Source: Neptunomonas sp. (GTDB taxonomy: Bacteria; Pseudomonadota; Gammaproteobacteria; Pseudomonadales; Balneatricaceae). From it: a stretch of DNA of 53,725 nt. The notes under the pieces were generated by a model. It had not been told where the DNA came from. It worked only from the letters and a program-made list of their open reading frames with translations, and did not search any database. Location: contig NZ_JADGEV010000001.1 in assembly GCF_016744175.1 (NCBI RefSeq), positions 149,973 to 203,697 of the forward strand, in the 5' to 3' direction. This document shows positions 1 through 9,620 of the stretch, piece after piece. Both the position numbers and the translations under genes were made by a program. Each line of letters opens with the position of its first letter. Position 1 is the stretch's first letter.

Positions 1-375
1 GTTTTTGTAAACGAAGCTTTAAGCTTGTCTTATACTTTGACAGGAAAGCGAAGCTCACTAACATTGGCGGGTAGTCATTCCGTTCAGAAGTATGAAGATG
101 GGCGTCCGGACGAAACATTAGAAAAATATAATGTTTCGATGACCCGAAAGTTATCAAGAAAACTCGAAACAGTTGCTGGCTACTCTTTAAGCCAGCAGCA
201 GCGCATAGGAACAGCAGACGCTGTAACAGCAGAATACAGTCTAGGTGTAACACGAAAACTGAGTGCCGATAGCGACTTGAAGCTTACTTATAGGCTTGTT
301 GATCGAGAGTCTGATGATTTGAGTAATGATTATAAAGAGAATCGATTGCAGCTCTCCTTTAAATCGAGCTTATAA
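1..375 (+). CDS. C-terminal part of XrtA-associated outer-membrane beta-barrel protein (5' end outside window)
   Basis: The reading frame is open from base 1, so this gene enters from the left edge; the TTG at 25 is internal. The visible 124 residues alternate polar and hydrophobic residues in short strands (for example YSLGVTRKLSADSDLKLTYR) and end in LQLSFKSSL, as in outer-membrane barrels. This resembles the PEP-CTERM-associated barrel family (TIGR03016 type), which normally sits just before the XrtA deacetylase, as here. Its presumed role is in the envelope or export of the exopolysaccharide. The family call rests on composition and context, because most of the protein is not visible. Confidence 0.6.
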   Translation, partial: VFVNEALSLSYTLTGKRSSLTLAGSHSVQKYEDGRPDETLEKYNVSMTRKLSRKLETVAGYSLSQQQRIGTADAVTAEYSLGVTRKLSADSDLKLTYRLVDRESDDLSNDYKENRLQLSFKSSL

Positions 376-535
376 AGGTTTGTAGCGAAAGTTATTATTA
401 TTTTTTAACCTTGTGCAGTGTATACGCCTCCGTAGGCTTTAATTATTAGGCAATATTCTTGGTTGAAATGATTAGGAATATACCTCTTCGTTGTGCGTTA
501 TTATGCCTGTTATATTTCGATTTAGAGTGCAAGAT

Positions 536-1396
536 ATGCAGGAAAATAAAAGGCCAGTTGTTAATGCAATGACTGTAGATGTTGAGGACTATTTTCAGGT
601 CTCTGCATTTGAGAAACAAGTGTCAAGAAATAATTGGGCAAGCCATTCAAGTCGTGTTGAAGAAAATATTGATCGGATCTTAGCATTATTTGATGCTCAT
701 AATACTAAAGCAACGTTTTTTACATTGGGATGGTTAGCTGAGCGGTATCCTATGATGATTCATCGCATCATCGAGCAAGGGCACGAGCTTGCTAGTCATG
801 GCTGGGACCATCAGCGTGCTACCAATCAAAATAGAGATGAGTTTAGGCATGATGTATCACGTGCTAAGTCTGTTTTAGAAGATATATCCGGTCATGTTAT
901 CAAAGGCTATCGTGCTCCGAGTTATTCCATTTGTGAAAAAAACTTCTGGGCGTTAGATGTTTTAGCTGATGAAGGGTACCTCTATAGTTCTAGTATAGTG
1001 CCGATTAAGCATGACCATTATGGCATGCCAGATGCTTCCAGGTTTGCATTTGAGGTTGCTGATGGGCGGCTGCTAGAAATTCCGGTAACAACGATTCCTG
1101 TTCTTGGGCGTAATATTAACTGTGGGGGTGGCGGATGGTTTCGGTTATTTCCTTATGGGTTTACACGCTGGGCATTAAAACAGGTTAACAGTGAAGAAAA
1201 TATGCCATGTAATTTTTATTTTCATCCATGGGAAATAGACCCACATCAGCCAAAGATTGATGGTATTACGTTGAAAACTCGTTTTAGACATTACCTTAAT
1301 TTGTCTAAAATGCATGGCCGTCTAGAGTATTTATTGGAAGATTTTCGTTGGGGTCGAATGGATGAGATATTTCTAGATAATACTTCTCGTAAGTAG
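536..1396 (+). CDS. XrtA system polysaccharide deacetylase (NodB fold with DUF3473-type C-terminus)
   Basis: This is a predicted metal-dependent deacetylase acting on the exopolysaccharide of the XrtA locus. Starting at 536 (286 aa), the NodB motif 1 NAMTVDVEDYF has its acidic residues at D15 and D18, and the metal histidines of ELASHGWDH fall at H88 and H92. YRAPSYS follows, and the C-terminal FHPWEIDPHQP is typical of the DUF3473 extension found in the PEP-CTERM deacetylase subfamily (TIGR03006). Upstream in-frame starts exist at 491 (TTG) and 503 (ATG), but they would add a non-conserved leader. No strong ribosome site separates the choices, so the start is uncertain by up to 15 codons. 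It is the first gene of the tight plus-strand block. Confidence 0.9.
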   Translation: MQENKRPVVNAMTVDVEDYFQVSAFEKQVSRNNWASHSSRVEENIDRILALFDAHNTKATFFTLGWLAERYPMMIHRIIEQGHELASHGWDHQRATNQNRDEFRHDVSRAKSVLEDISGHVIKGYRAPSYSICEKNFWALDVLADEGYLYSSSIVPIKHDHYGMPDASRFAFEVADGRLLEIPVTTIPVLGRNINCGGGGWFRLFPYGFTRWALKQVNSEENMPCNFYFHPWEIDPHQPKIDGITLKTRFRHYLNLSKMHGRLEYLLEDFRWGRMDEIFLDNTSRK

Positions 1397-1481
1397 CACG
1401 CAATAGTTTAGCTCGCTGAACGTTATTGAATTGTTAACATCAAAGGCTAAAAGCCTAAAATGAAAATGTAATGGAGTACTC

Positions 1482-2510
1482 ATGAGTCTCGAAGTCTTAG
1501 CATTGCAAAGTAAAGATATAGCTAGGTGGGATGCATATGTTGAGAACAATGACTCCTCAACTTTCTTCCATCGTGCCGGTTGGAAGCGGGTACTCGAAGA
1601 ATCATTTGGGCATAATGTTCAATTTCTCTTTGCAGAAAGAGATGGTGAGATTGAAGGCATTTTGCCATTAGCGCAAGTGAAAAGTTTTTTATTCGGAAAC
1701 AATTTAGTTTCACTTCCCTTTTGTGTTTATGGTGGTGTGATTGCCGATAATTCAGAGGCTGCAAGTCTATTAATAGAGTCTGCTACTTTGCTAGCTAAAG
1801 AGTTAAAAGTTGACTCCCTTGAGTTAAGAAATACATTAGCATCGGGCCAAGATTGGCCAACTAAATCATTATATTATACGTTTCGTCGTTCAATTTCTGA
1901 TGATAATGAAGCGAATATGTTGGCTATTCCCCGTAAAAGGCGAGCGATGATTCGCCAGGGTATAAAGGGCGAATTAATCAGTGAAGAAGATAATGGTTGG
2001 GAGCGTGTTTATAACACGTATGCTGAGAGCGTTCGTAATCTAGGGACTCCAGTTTTTTCTGCAAAATACTTTCGGGTGCTTAGGGAAGTTTTTAAAGATG
2101 ACTGTAGGGTGCTAATGATTACTCATGAGGGAAAAGATGTAGCTGGCCTGATGAGTTTTTATTTTAAAGACCAAGTATTACCTTACTATGCCGGTAGTTA
2201 TGATTCGGCAAAAGCACATAAAGCACATGATTTTATGTATTGGGAGTTGATGAGGCGCTCAGCTGATGAAGGGGTGAAGCTATTTGATTTCGGACGTAGT
2301 AAAGAAGGTACTGGCCCATTTCTATTCAAAAAAGGGTGGGGCTTTGAACCTGAAAATCTTCATTATGAATATTATTTGGTAAAGGCTGACTCAATACCCG
2401 AAGTGAACCCGAACAATCCTAAATATAAGCTTTTTATAGATATGTGGAAAAAGCTCCCTGTTCCTGTTGCAAATAAATTAGGACCTTTATTATCTAGGAG
2501 TTTAGGATAA
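1482..2510 (+). CDS. FemAB-like protein, XrtA/PEP-CTERM system-associated
   Basis: This 342-aa protein has a double-GNAT, FemAB-like layout. An N-terminal acyltransferase-like half carries FFHRAGWKRVLEESFGH, and the C-terminal half carries AGLMSFYFKDQVLPYYAGSYDSA and FDFGRSKEGTGPFLFKKGWGF, the hallmark stretch of the PEP-CTERM-associated FemAB family (TIGR03019). FemAB relatives transfer aminoacyl or acyl groups, but the substrate in this family is unknown. GGAG stands 6 bases before the ATG. The stop overlaps the next start (TAATG at 2510), so translation is probably coupled to the glycosyltransferase. The 85-base gap before it contains a small AGGCT/AGCCT inverted repeat (1444-1456). Confidence 0.9.
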   Translation: MSLEVLALQSKDIARWDAYVENNDSSTFFHRAGWKRVLEESFGHNVQFLFAERDGEIEGILPLAQVKSFLFGNNLVSLPFCVYGGVIADNSEAASLLIESATLLAKELKVDSLELRNTLASGQDWPTKSLYYTFRRSISDDNEANMLAIPRKRRAMIRQGIKGELISEEDNGWERVYNTYAESVRNLGTPVFSAKYFRVLREVFKDDCRVLMITHEGKDVAGLMSFYFKDQVLPYYAGSYDSAKAHKAHDFMYWELMRRSADEGVKLFDFGRSKEGTGPFLFKKGWGFEPENLHYEYYLVKADSIPEVNPNNPKYKLFIDMWKKLPVPVANKLGPLLSRSLG

Positions 2511-3730
2511 TGAAGCCTGCTCTGTTATTACTATGTCATCGAATTCCGTATCCTCCTAATAAAGGAGATAAAATTCGCGCTTATCATTTGTTAAAATTTT
2601 TAGTAGAGCACTATGATGTCCATTTGGGCTCCTTTATTGATGACCCATTGGATTGGAAATACGTATCAGATGTGGATGCTATGTGTAAGAGCAGTCACTT
2701 TATAAAGCTTGACCCTTTGCAGGCAAAAATCAAGTGTCTTAAAGGCTTTTTTACAGGTGAAGCACTATCAGTGCCTTATTATAATAGCAAACCGCTGCAG
2801 CAATGGATTAACTCTACGGTTAAGACCCATGGAATCAAAAAAGCTATGGTTGTTTCATCTGTAATGGCTCAGTTTTTGGCAGATCCGGGTATTAAATTAG
2901 ACAACAAAATCATTGATCTAGTTGATATCGACTCTGATAAATGGAAGCAGTACTCCACTATGAAAACGTGGCCTATGAGTTGGGTTTATCAGCGTGAAGC
3001 TAGAACGCTGCTGGAATATGAAAGAGATGCTGTGAATGATTTCGACACAAGTTTTTTCGTCTCGTCTGCTGAGGCTGAGATGTTTAAGAAAAAAATTGTA
3101 CATTCGCAAAATAAGGTTGGCTTTTACAATAATGGTGTAGATAGCGAATATTTTTCAGTGTCTGGTGATCTGCCTAATCCTTACTCTATAAATACAAGGC
3201 CGGTTGTTTTCACCGGTGCAATGGACTACTGGCCAAATATAGATGCTGTAAAATGGTTTGTAGCAGAGGTGTTTCCTGCTTTGTATCATCATAATCCTGC
3301 ATTAGTGTTTTATATTGTAGGAAGCAATCCAAGCGATGAAGTACGCCAGCTTGCACAGATTGATGGTGTTGTTGTCACAGGGCGCGTTGAAGATATCAGG
3401 CCTTATATTGAATATTCATATCTTTGTGTTGCTCCTATGAGAGTTGCTAGAGGGATTCAAAACAAAGTGTTGGAAGCTATGGCTATGGAAAAAGCAGTTA
3501 TAGTGAGCACAATGGGGTTGGAGGGCATTAGTGCTAAGAATGAAGTAGAGGTTTTAGTTGCCGATACTGCTGATGAGTATATACAGGCAATAAATGAAAT
3601 AACGGAATCTAGAGCAGTAAGTCTCGGAAGGGCGGCTAGAGTACGAGTGAAAACAGATTTTAACTGGTCTGAAAGTCTACCTGTAGTAATGGAACACTTG
3701 GAAAATAACCTGCAGCAGAGGCTGTCATGA
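2510..3730 (+). CDS. GT4-type sugar transferase, XrtA-associated (stp1 family)
   Basis: This 406-aa cytoplasmic glycosyltransferase probably adds a sugar to the lipid-linked repeat. The N-terminus LLLLCHRIPYPPNKGDKIRA is the signature of the PEP-CTERM/EpsH1-associated sugar transferase 1 family (TIGR03087). The donor-binding half is GT-B like, with VVFTGAMDYWPNIDAVKWF, FYIVGSNPSDEVRQL and a terminal VLEAMAMEKAVIVSTMGLEG loop carrying the GT4 acidic residue (E of LEAMA). It starts in a TAATG overlap with the FemAB gene and ends in an ATGA overlap with xrtA, so the three genes form one translationally coupled unit. Confidence 0.9.
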   Translation: MKPALLLLCHRIPYPPNKGDKIRAYHLLKFLVEHYDVHLGSFIDDPLDWKYVSDVDAMCKSSHFIKLDPLQAKIKCLKGFFTGEALSVPYYNSKPLQQWINSTVKTHGIKKAMVVSSVMAQFLADPGIKLDNKIIDLVDIDSDKWKQYSTMKTWPMSWVYQREARTLLEYERDAVNDFDTSFFVSSAEAEMFKKKIVHSQNKVGFYNNGVDSEYFSVSGDLPNPYSINTRPVVFTGAMDYWPNIDAVKWFVAEVFPALYHHNPALVFYIVGSNPSDEVRQLAQIDGVVVTGRVEDIRPYIEYSYLCVAPMRVARGIQNKVLEAMAMEKAVIVSTMGLEGISAKNEVEVLVADTADEYIQAINEITESRAVSLGRAARVRVKTDFNWSESLPVVMEHLENNLQQRLS

Positions 3731-5295
3731 CTAGTGCGCTAAAGGATAATATGGAAGTCGCAAAACAGCAGACATCGTGGCGTTATTTTCTGCCTTCAGT
3801 AATAGCCTATCTTGTTTTATTAACTATTTTTTTTTATGGCACCGTCGAATCTATGGTTTCTATATGGATTCGGTCTGAAACTTTCACCCATGCTTTCTTA
3901 ATCTTACCCATTTCTATCTGGCTTGTTTGGGAGAAAAAAAACTACTTACGGGGATTGTCTCCTAAGCCTTCCCTAATAGGAATGTTGTCCCTCGTTGGTG
4001 CAGGTTTTTTGTGGCTATTAGGTCATTTGGTCGATGCTACTGTTGTACAACAACTAGCATGGGTTACTGCATTCATTGGTGGAGTTTGGGCTATCCTAGG
4101 CAATCGTATTGCTTGGGCTATAGCATTTCCATTGGCTTTTTTGGTCTTCCTTATTCCGTTTGGTGAAGATTTAGTACCGATGATGATGGAGTTTACTGCT
4201 GACTTCACTATAGGTTTGGTCAGGTTGTCGGGTGTACCTGTTTATCGAGAAGGGCTGTTTTTTTCTTTGCCTACAGGTCATTGGTCTGTTGTTGAAGCTT
4301 GTAGTGGCATTAGATATTTAATTGCTTCTCTTACCTTGGGTTGTTTGTATGCATACCTTACTTATAGCAGCTTAAAAAAACGCCTATTATTTATAGCAGT
4401 TTCAATAGTTGTACCTATTATAGCTAATGGCTTAAGAGCTTACATGATTGTAATGCTTGGCCATGTTAGTGATATGACTATTGCCACAGGTGTAGATCAT
4501 TTGGTTTATGGCTGGTTGTTTTTCGGCATTATAATATTTTTGATGATTTTAGCGGGTTCTAGGTTTCGTGATGATGCTGATTCCTTTAAAGGTGTTGAGT
4601 CACCAGCTACAGAGAGCAATACTAATTATAGTTTCCCAAAAACCCTGCAAGCATTTTTCCTTTCTCTTTGTCTAATTGGTATTTGGCCAGCACTTGCACA
4701 TATCATTGATGACAATTCATACCGAACGAATGATGCCACGGATAAGCTGTCTTTTGGTGAGATAAATGGGTGGGAATCACTAGATCAGGTTCGATGGGAC
4801 TGGGCTCCTAATAATCAAGCAGCAGAAAAAACGGAGAAATTTTTCGAAAAAGGAAAGGTGCAAATCGGTGTCTACTTACAGTACTTATTTGTCAGAGAAA
4901 AAGGAGTAGAGCTGATTAGCTCGCAAAATACATTACTAAGTTCTGATCAGAGTGATTGGCGAATAGTCGGTAATAATAAGAGATCAATACAAATTGGCGA
5001 AGATAATCTAGAAATTAATGAAACGTTGCTAAAGGCAACAGACACCCAGTTACTTGTATGGTCTTGGTATCGTATTGGTGAGCATTACACCTCAAATAGA
5101 TATATTGCTAAGCTTCTCGAGGGATTTAATCGATTAACATTTGCTCGACAGGATGAGGGTGAAGTTATTTTTGCTTTACCCTTTAATGAAAGTGAAAGCA
5201 TTGATAAACGATCGGTTGTATTAGAGAATTTTGTACAGAAGATGCTGCCTCAAATGGAAAAAGCGGTTGAAAGAAAAGTAGCTAAAACAAAATGA
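3727..5295 (+). CDS. xrtA: Exosortase A with fused C-terminal EpsI domain
   Basis: This is the membrane transpeptidase-like protease that recognises and processes PEP-CTERM tails. The 522-aa protein has about eight hydrophobic segments in residues 20-280. They hold the catalytic triad: C192 in VEACSGIRY, R237 in NGLRAYMIV and H258 in VDHLVYGW. After a linker (about 285-305), a further hydrophobic segment leads into an EpsI-type domain (about 315-510) containing GEINGWESL, QIGVYLQYLF and LVWSWYRIG. It overlaps both neighbours by 4 bases (ATGA). A PEP-CTERM substrate lies at 40847-41743 in the same window. Members carrying the EpsI fusion are common in the XrtA class. Confidence 0.97.
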   Translation: MTSALKDNMEVAKQQTSWRYFLPSVIAYLVLLTIFFYGTVESMVSIWIRSETFTHAFLILPISIWLVWEKKNYLRGLSPKPSLIGMLSLVGAGFLWLLGHLVDATVVQQLAWVTAFIGGVWAILGNRIAWAIAFPLAFLVFLIPFGEDLVPMMMEFTADFTIGLVRLSGVPVYREGLFFSLPTGHWSVVEACSGIRYLIASLTLGCLYAYLTYSSLKKRLLFIAVSIVVPIIANGLRAYMIVMLGHVSDMTIATGVDHLVYGWLFFGIIIFLMILAGSRFRDDADSFKGVESPATESNTNYSFPKTLQAFFLSLCLIGIWPALAHIIDDNSYRTNDATDKLSFGEINGWESLDQVRWDWAPNNQAAEKTEKFFEKGKVQIGVYLQYLFVREKGVELISSQNTLLSSDQSDWRIVGNNKRSIQIGEDNLEINETLLKATDTQLLVWSWYRIGEHYTSNRYIAKLLEGFNRLTFARQDEGEVIFALPFNESESIDKRSVVLENFVQKMLPQMEKAVERKVAKTK

Positions 5296-6434
5296 AAACT
5301 AATAAGCCGCCTCTAATAGCTCATATCATCTATGCCCTAGGAACTGGAGGGTTAGAAAATGGCTTGGTTAATATTATCAACCGCATGCCTACTGATAAAT
5401 ATCGACATGTCATTATCTGTCTAACGCATGCAACTGATTTTGCAAAAAGAATAACAGCACCAAACGTCATCGTTATCGAACTCCATAAACGAGAGGGGCA
5501 TGATTTAGGAGTGTACTGGCGTTTACAAAAGTTACTTTGGACGCTAAAACCAAATATCGTGCATACCCGTAATCTTGCTGCTTTAGAGATGCAAGCTCTC
5601 ACTTTGTTATTACCTGGCGTTAAGCGTGTTCATGGCGAGCATGGTAGAGATATTTATGATTTACATGGACAGAATAAAAAATATAACCGTTTAAGAAAGG
5701 TTATGAGTTATGTGGTGCATCGCTATATTGCAGTCAGCCAGGATCTTGAAAATTGGCTGTTGACAACGGTAAATATTCCCAGAGAAAAGGTTCAGCAGCT
5801 GTACAATGGTGTTGATTTAACACGCTTTAACCAATTAGACGACACCATAAAAACAGACGTTCTACCACCTGAGTTTGCAAAAGGCTGTTTGGTTATTGGC
5901 ACTGTTGGCCGGGTCGCAGCAGTTAAAGATCAGCTTACTCTTTTAAAAGCGTTCGATATTCTTGTTAAATGTGATTCTGATATATCAGATAAGTTGCGAT
6001 TAGTAATCGTCGGAGATGGTCCACTTTTTACGGCATTAAAGGAGCAGGTTAGTGCCTTAGGTTTAGAAGATAAGATTTGGTTGGCAGGGGATAGGAAGGA
6101 TATACCTGATTTACTTAGGTCTATGGATATTTTTGTATTGCCGTCTCTTGGTGAAGGTATATCAAATACAGTATTAGAAGCGATGGCGACTGGCTTGCCT
6201 GTTGTAGCAACACGGGTGGGAGGTAACCCAGAGCTAATAGAAGATCATCACACCGGTATATTAGTACCAGTGGGTAATAGTGAAGAAATGGCGCGAGTTT
6301 TGCTGGATATCGTCAACGATAAGAGCAAGCTATCCGCAATGGGTGCTGCTGGTTTAGCTAAAGTCCAGAGGCAGTTTCATTGGGATATAACCGTAGCCAA
6401 TTACTTAGCAGTTTATGATGGGTTATTGAAGTAA
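5292..6434 (+). CDS. GT4-type sugar transferase, XrtA-associated (stp2 family)
   Basis: This 380-aa GT-B glycosyltransferase has the N-terminus PPLIAHIIYALGTGGLENGL, the pattern of the PEP-CTERM/EpsH1-associated sugar transferase 2 family (TIGR03088). It continues with IVHTRNLAALEMQ and HGEHGRDIYD in the acceptor half. The donor half has VIGTVGRVAAVKDQLTLL, LVIVGDGPLFTALKEQ and the GT4 E-x7-E loop in LPSLGEGISNTVLEAMATGLPVV. It probably extends the lipid-linked exopolysaccharide repeat in the cytoplasm. The ATGA overlap with xrtA places it in the core operon. A 52-base gap follows before the amidotransferase. Confidence 0.92.
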   Translation: MKTNKPPLIAHIIYALGTGGLENGLVNIINRMPTDKYRHVIICLTHATDFAKRITAPNVIVIELHKREGHDLGVYWRLQKLLWTLKPNIVHTRNLAALEMQALTLLLPGVKRVHGEHGRDIYDLHGQNKKYNRLRKVMSYVVHRYIAVSQDLENWLLTTVNIPREKVQQLYNGVDLTRFNQLDDTIKTDVLPPEFAKGCLVIGTVGRVAAVKDQLTLLKAFDILVKCDSDISDKLRLVIVGDGPLFTALKEQVSALGLEDKIWLAGDRKDIPDLLRSMDIFVLPSLGEGISNTVLEAMATGLPVVATRVGGNPELIEDHHTGILVPVGNSEEMARVLLDIVNDKSKLSAMGAAGLAKVQRQFHWDITVANYLAVYDGLLK

Positions 6435-6486
6435 AAAGTAGCAGCCGATCAATCAGAGTAAGAGTAGAGAAGGATAATTAAAACCG

Positions 6487-8388
6487 ATGTGTGGAATCGT
6501 TGGCGTTTTCGATTTAACAGGTAAAAGAGAGTTCTCACGTGAGCTTATTTCGCGAATGAATGAAACCCAATTTCATCGTGGTCCAGATGAAGGGGGAATT
6601 CACATCGAACCTGGCGTTGGTTTTGGACATCGTCGGTTGTCCATCATTGACTTGTCCAGCGGTCAGCAACCTTTGTTTAACGAAGACGGATCTGTCGTCG
6701 TTACATACAACGGTGAAATCTATAACTTTCCTGAGCTTTCTGAAGAACTTAAAGCTTGTGGACACCAGTTTAAGACGCATTGCGATACTGAAGTAATTGT
6801 TCATGCTTGGGAAGAGTGGGGAGAGGCGTGTGTTGAACATTTTAGAGGGATGTTTGCATTTGCTATCTGGGATAGAAACCAGCAAACACTTTTTCTTGCT
6901 AGAGACCGTTTGGGGATAAAGCCCTTATTTTATACTGCACTACCTGATGGCTCATTTGCTTTTAGTTCAGAGCTGAAGGCACTCAAATCCCTTGATAACC
7001 TACCTAGGGAGATTGATCCCACTTCTATAGAGAATTACTTTACGTTCGGTTACGTCCCTGAACCGAAAACTATCTTTAAAGAGGTTTATAAGCTTCGCCC
7101 TGGTTATACGTTGTTAATGAAGCATGGCTCTAGTGCCATTGAACCTAAAAAATACTGGGATATACCGTTTACGCCTGTCAATTACGCATCAGAAGAAAGC
7201 TTAAAAGCAGAGCTTATAGAGCGCCTGAGAGATGCGGTTGATGTACGTATGGTTGCTGAAGTTCCATTAGGTGCTTTTCTGTCTGGTGGAGTTGACTCTA
7301 GTGCGATTGTTGCCATGATGGCTCAGTTGCAAGAAAAACCGGTACATACGTGTGCTATAGGCTTTGATGTAAAGCAGTTTAACGAAACAGAATTTGCCAA
7401 ACAGGTAGCTGATCAATATAAAACGGATCATTTTGAAGGTCTTGTTGGTAGTGATGATTTTGACCTGTTAGATACATTGGCCGATTTATATGATGAGCCT
7501 TATGCAGATAGTTCCGCTATACCGACTTATCGTGTATGCCAGCTTGCAAAAAAACAGGTTACTGTAGCTTTATCCGGAGATGGTGGTGATGAGAACTTTG
7601 CGGGTTACCGTCGTTATCGCTGGCATATGAATGAAGAAAAGCTAAGAGCGGCTATACCGCTGAGTGTCAGAAAGCCCGTATTTGGTATGTTAGGGAAGTT
7701 GTACCCTAAAGCAGATTGGGCTCCACGAGTATTTAGAGCTAAAACTACTTTCCAAGGGCTGGCAAGAAGCTCCGTTGAAGCGTATTTACATACCGTTTCT
7801 TTGTTATCAGAAGAGCAGCGTGATCAGTTGTTTAGTGACAAGTTAAAAACTGCTCTAAAAGGGTATAAGTCGATAGAAGTTTTTAATGAATATGTGGCTA
7901 ATGCACCGACACAAGACCCGTTGTCACTCATTCAATACCTAGATATGAAAACGTATCTAGTAGGCGATATTCTTACCAAAGTTGATCGAGCAAGTATGGC
8001 GCATGCGCTAGAAGTTCGAGTTCCGCTATTAGACCATAAATTTATTGAGTGGGTCTCAGGCTTACCATCAAACCTAAAATTGAAAGGACAAGAAGGAAAA
8101 TACGCGCTTAAAAAGTCACTGGAGCCATACCTGCCTAATGACGTGCTGTATCGTGCCAAAATGGGATTTGGAGTGCCTCTTGCTAAATGGTTTAGAGGAC
8201 CGTTGAAAGAGAAAGTAAATGAAAGTTTACTTGGCGATACGATACGCCAGAGCGGCCTTTTTAATATGGAATTTATCGAGCAAGTCATTAAGCAGCACCA
8301 AAGTGGAGCGCGCGACTACAGCGTGATTATTTGGAGTTTGCTAATGTTTAATGCATTTCTTGAACGTGAACTCGATATTGCGGCTTGA
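6487..8388 (+). CDS. Exosortase A system-associated amidotransferase 1 (asparagine synthase family, complete)
   Basis: This 633-aa asparagine-synthase-like enzyme is predicted to hydrolyse glutamine and transfer ammonia to an adenylated carboxylate, possibly a uronic acid of the polysaccharide. The N-terminal class II glutaminase is intact: it begins MCGIVGVFD, so C2 becomes the nucleophile, and it has FHRGPDEGG and YNGEIYN. The synthetase half carries the PP-loop SGGVDSS from S266 and LSGDGGDENFAGYRRY. It matches the exosortase-associated family (TIGR03108) in order and position. AAGGATAA precedes the ATG. It contrasts with the two paralogues at 26.8-32.7 kb, which have lost the glutaminase cysteine. 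Confidence 0.95.
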   Translation: MCGIVGVFDLTGKREFSRELISRMNETQFHRGPDEGGIHIEPGVGFGHRRLSIIDLSSGQQPLFNEDGSVVVTYNGEIYNFPELSEELKACGHQFKTHCDTEVIVHAWEEWGEACVEHFRGMFAFAIWDRNQQTLFLARDRLGIKPLFYTALPDGSFAFSSELKALKSLDNLPREIDPTSIENYFTFGYVPEPKTIFKEVYKLRPGYTLLMKHGSSAIEPKKYWDIPFTPVNYASEESLKAELIERLRDAVDVRMVAEVPLGAFLSGGVDSSAIVAMMAQLQEKPVHTCAIGFDVKQFNETEFAKQVADQYKTDHFEGLVGSDDFDLLDTLADLYDEPYADSSAIPTYRVCQLAKKQVTVALSGDGGDENFAGYRRYRWHMNEEKLRAAIPLSVRKPVFGMLGKLYPKADWAPRVFRAKTTFQGLARSSVEAYLHTVSLLSEEQRDQLFSDKLKTALKGYKSIEVFNEYVANAPTQDPLSLIQYLDMKTYLVGDILTKVDRASMAHALEVRVPLLDHKFIEWVSGLPSNLKLKGQEGKYALKKSLEPYLPNDVLYRAKMGFGVPLAKWFRGPLKEKVNESLLGDTIRQSGLFNMEFIEQVIKQHQSGARDYSVIIWSLLMFNAFLERELDIAA

Positions 8389-8411
8389 TCCAGATAAGGG
8401 AAAGATAACAC

Positions 8412-9620
8412 GTGAAAATTTTACACATTCTAGACCACTCGATTCCACTGCATAGTGGGTATACATTTCGGACTCGCTCAATATTAAAGCAGCAGCGTGC
8501 CTTAGGGTGGGAAACCGTGCATGTTACGTCTGGTAAGCACACGCTAGACTCTGCGCCTGTAGAAAGTGTAGAAGAGTTTTTGTTTTACAGGACGCCTGCT
8601 AAGGCTTCTTTCCTTGATAAGCTGCCATTGTTCAATCAGTTATCCATTATTGATCAGCTAACAAAAAGAGTCTATGAAGTAATAGAAGAAACGAATCCGG
8701 ATATTCTGCATGCTCATTCCCCTGCACTAACAGGCGTCGCTGCACTAAGAGCAGGAAAAAAATATGGTATACCGGTAGTTTATGAGTGCCGGGGGTTTTG
8801 GGAGGATGCGGCCGTTGATCACGGTACATGTAAAGAAGATGGCGTGCGATACAAGCTTACAAGAGCGCTCGAGACTTACGTATTTAAACATGCTGATGCG
8901 GTAACAACGATTTGCGAAGGGTTACGTAAAGACATTGAAGCAAGAGGCATTGGTCGCGAGAAAATAACAGTGATTCCTAATGCTGTTGATATCGATAAAT
9001 TTAGCGTAATAACTCACTGTGACCAAGCTTTAGCAGAAAAGCTCCAGCTTCAGGGTAAAAAGGTTTTAGGGTTTATCGGTTCATTTTATGCTTATGAAGG
9101 ACTGCTCCTTTTGCTTGACTCTTTGCCTGAGATGATTAGTAAAAATCAGGACATTCGTTTGTTGTTGGTAGGTGGTGGCCCACAGAATGATTTAATAGAA
9201 AGTAAAATTAAGTCACTAAATTTACAGCAATATGTAGTGACTACAGGGCGCGTTCCGCATACCGACGTGCAGGCTTACTATAGCTTGGTGGACATATTTA
9301 TCTATCCCCGTTTGGCAATGCGCTTAACGGAATTAGTAACACCTTTAAAGCCGCTTGAAGCGATGGCTCAAGGAAAACTAGTGGTCGCATCAGATGTAGG
9401 TGGACATAAAGAATTGATAGATGACGGTAAAACCGGTCGTTTGTTTAAAGCAGGGGATAAACAAGATCTTGCGCGGGTTGTGCTTGAGATGCTGGATCAG
9501 AATGATGATTGGATTTCTTTCAAGCAACAAGGAAGAAAATATGTAGAAGAGCAACGGAATTGGCCGGTGAGTGTTGGTCAGTATGAACATGTATACCCTA
9601 AGATTTATAAAAACGGATAA
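8412..9620 (+). CDS. Glycosyltransferase, exosortase A system-associated (TIGR04063-like)
   Basis: This 402-aa GT4 enzyme starts at a GTG preceded by AAGGGAAAG. The N-terminus MKILHILDHSIPLHSGYTFR with SILKQQRALGWETVHVTS is typical of the XrtA-associated glycosyltransferase family. The acceptor half has ILHAHSPALTGVAAL and YECRGFWEDAAVDHG. The donor half has VLGFIGSFYAYEGLLLLL, LLLVGGGPQNDLIESK and YPRLAMRLTELVTPLKPLEA, where E of LEAMA is the GT4 acidic residue. It ends in a TAATG overlap with the next glycosyltransferase. It is predicted to add one sugar of the repeat unit. Confidence 0.9.
   Translation: MKILHILDHSIPLHSGYTFRTRSILKQQRALGWETVHVTSGKHTLDSAPVESVEEFLFYRTPAKASFLDKLPLFNQLSIIDQLTKRVYEVIEETNPDILHAHSPALTGVAALRAGKKYGIPVVYECRGFWEDAAVDHGTCKEDGVRYKLTRALETYVFKHADAVTTICEGLRKDIEARGIGREKITVIPNAVDIDKFSVITHCDQALAEKLQLQGKKVLGFIGSFYAYEGLLLLLDSLPEMISKNQDIRLLLVGGGPQNDLIESKIKSLNLQQYVVTTGRVPHTDVQAYYSLVDIFIYPRLAMRLTELVTPLKPLEAMAQGKLVVASDVGGHKELIDDGKTGRLFKAGDKQDLARVVLEMLDQNDDWISFKQQGRKYVEEQRNWPVSVGQYEHVYPKIYKNG

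Noticed and set aside
491-535. Upstream TTG/ATG starts for the first deacetylase
   Set aside because: They add residues before the conserved NodB start and have no better ribosome site; kept only as an alternative.
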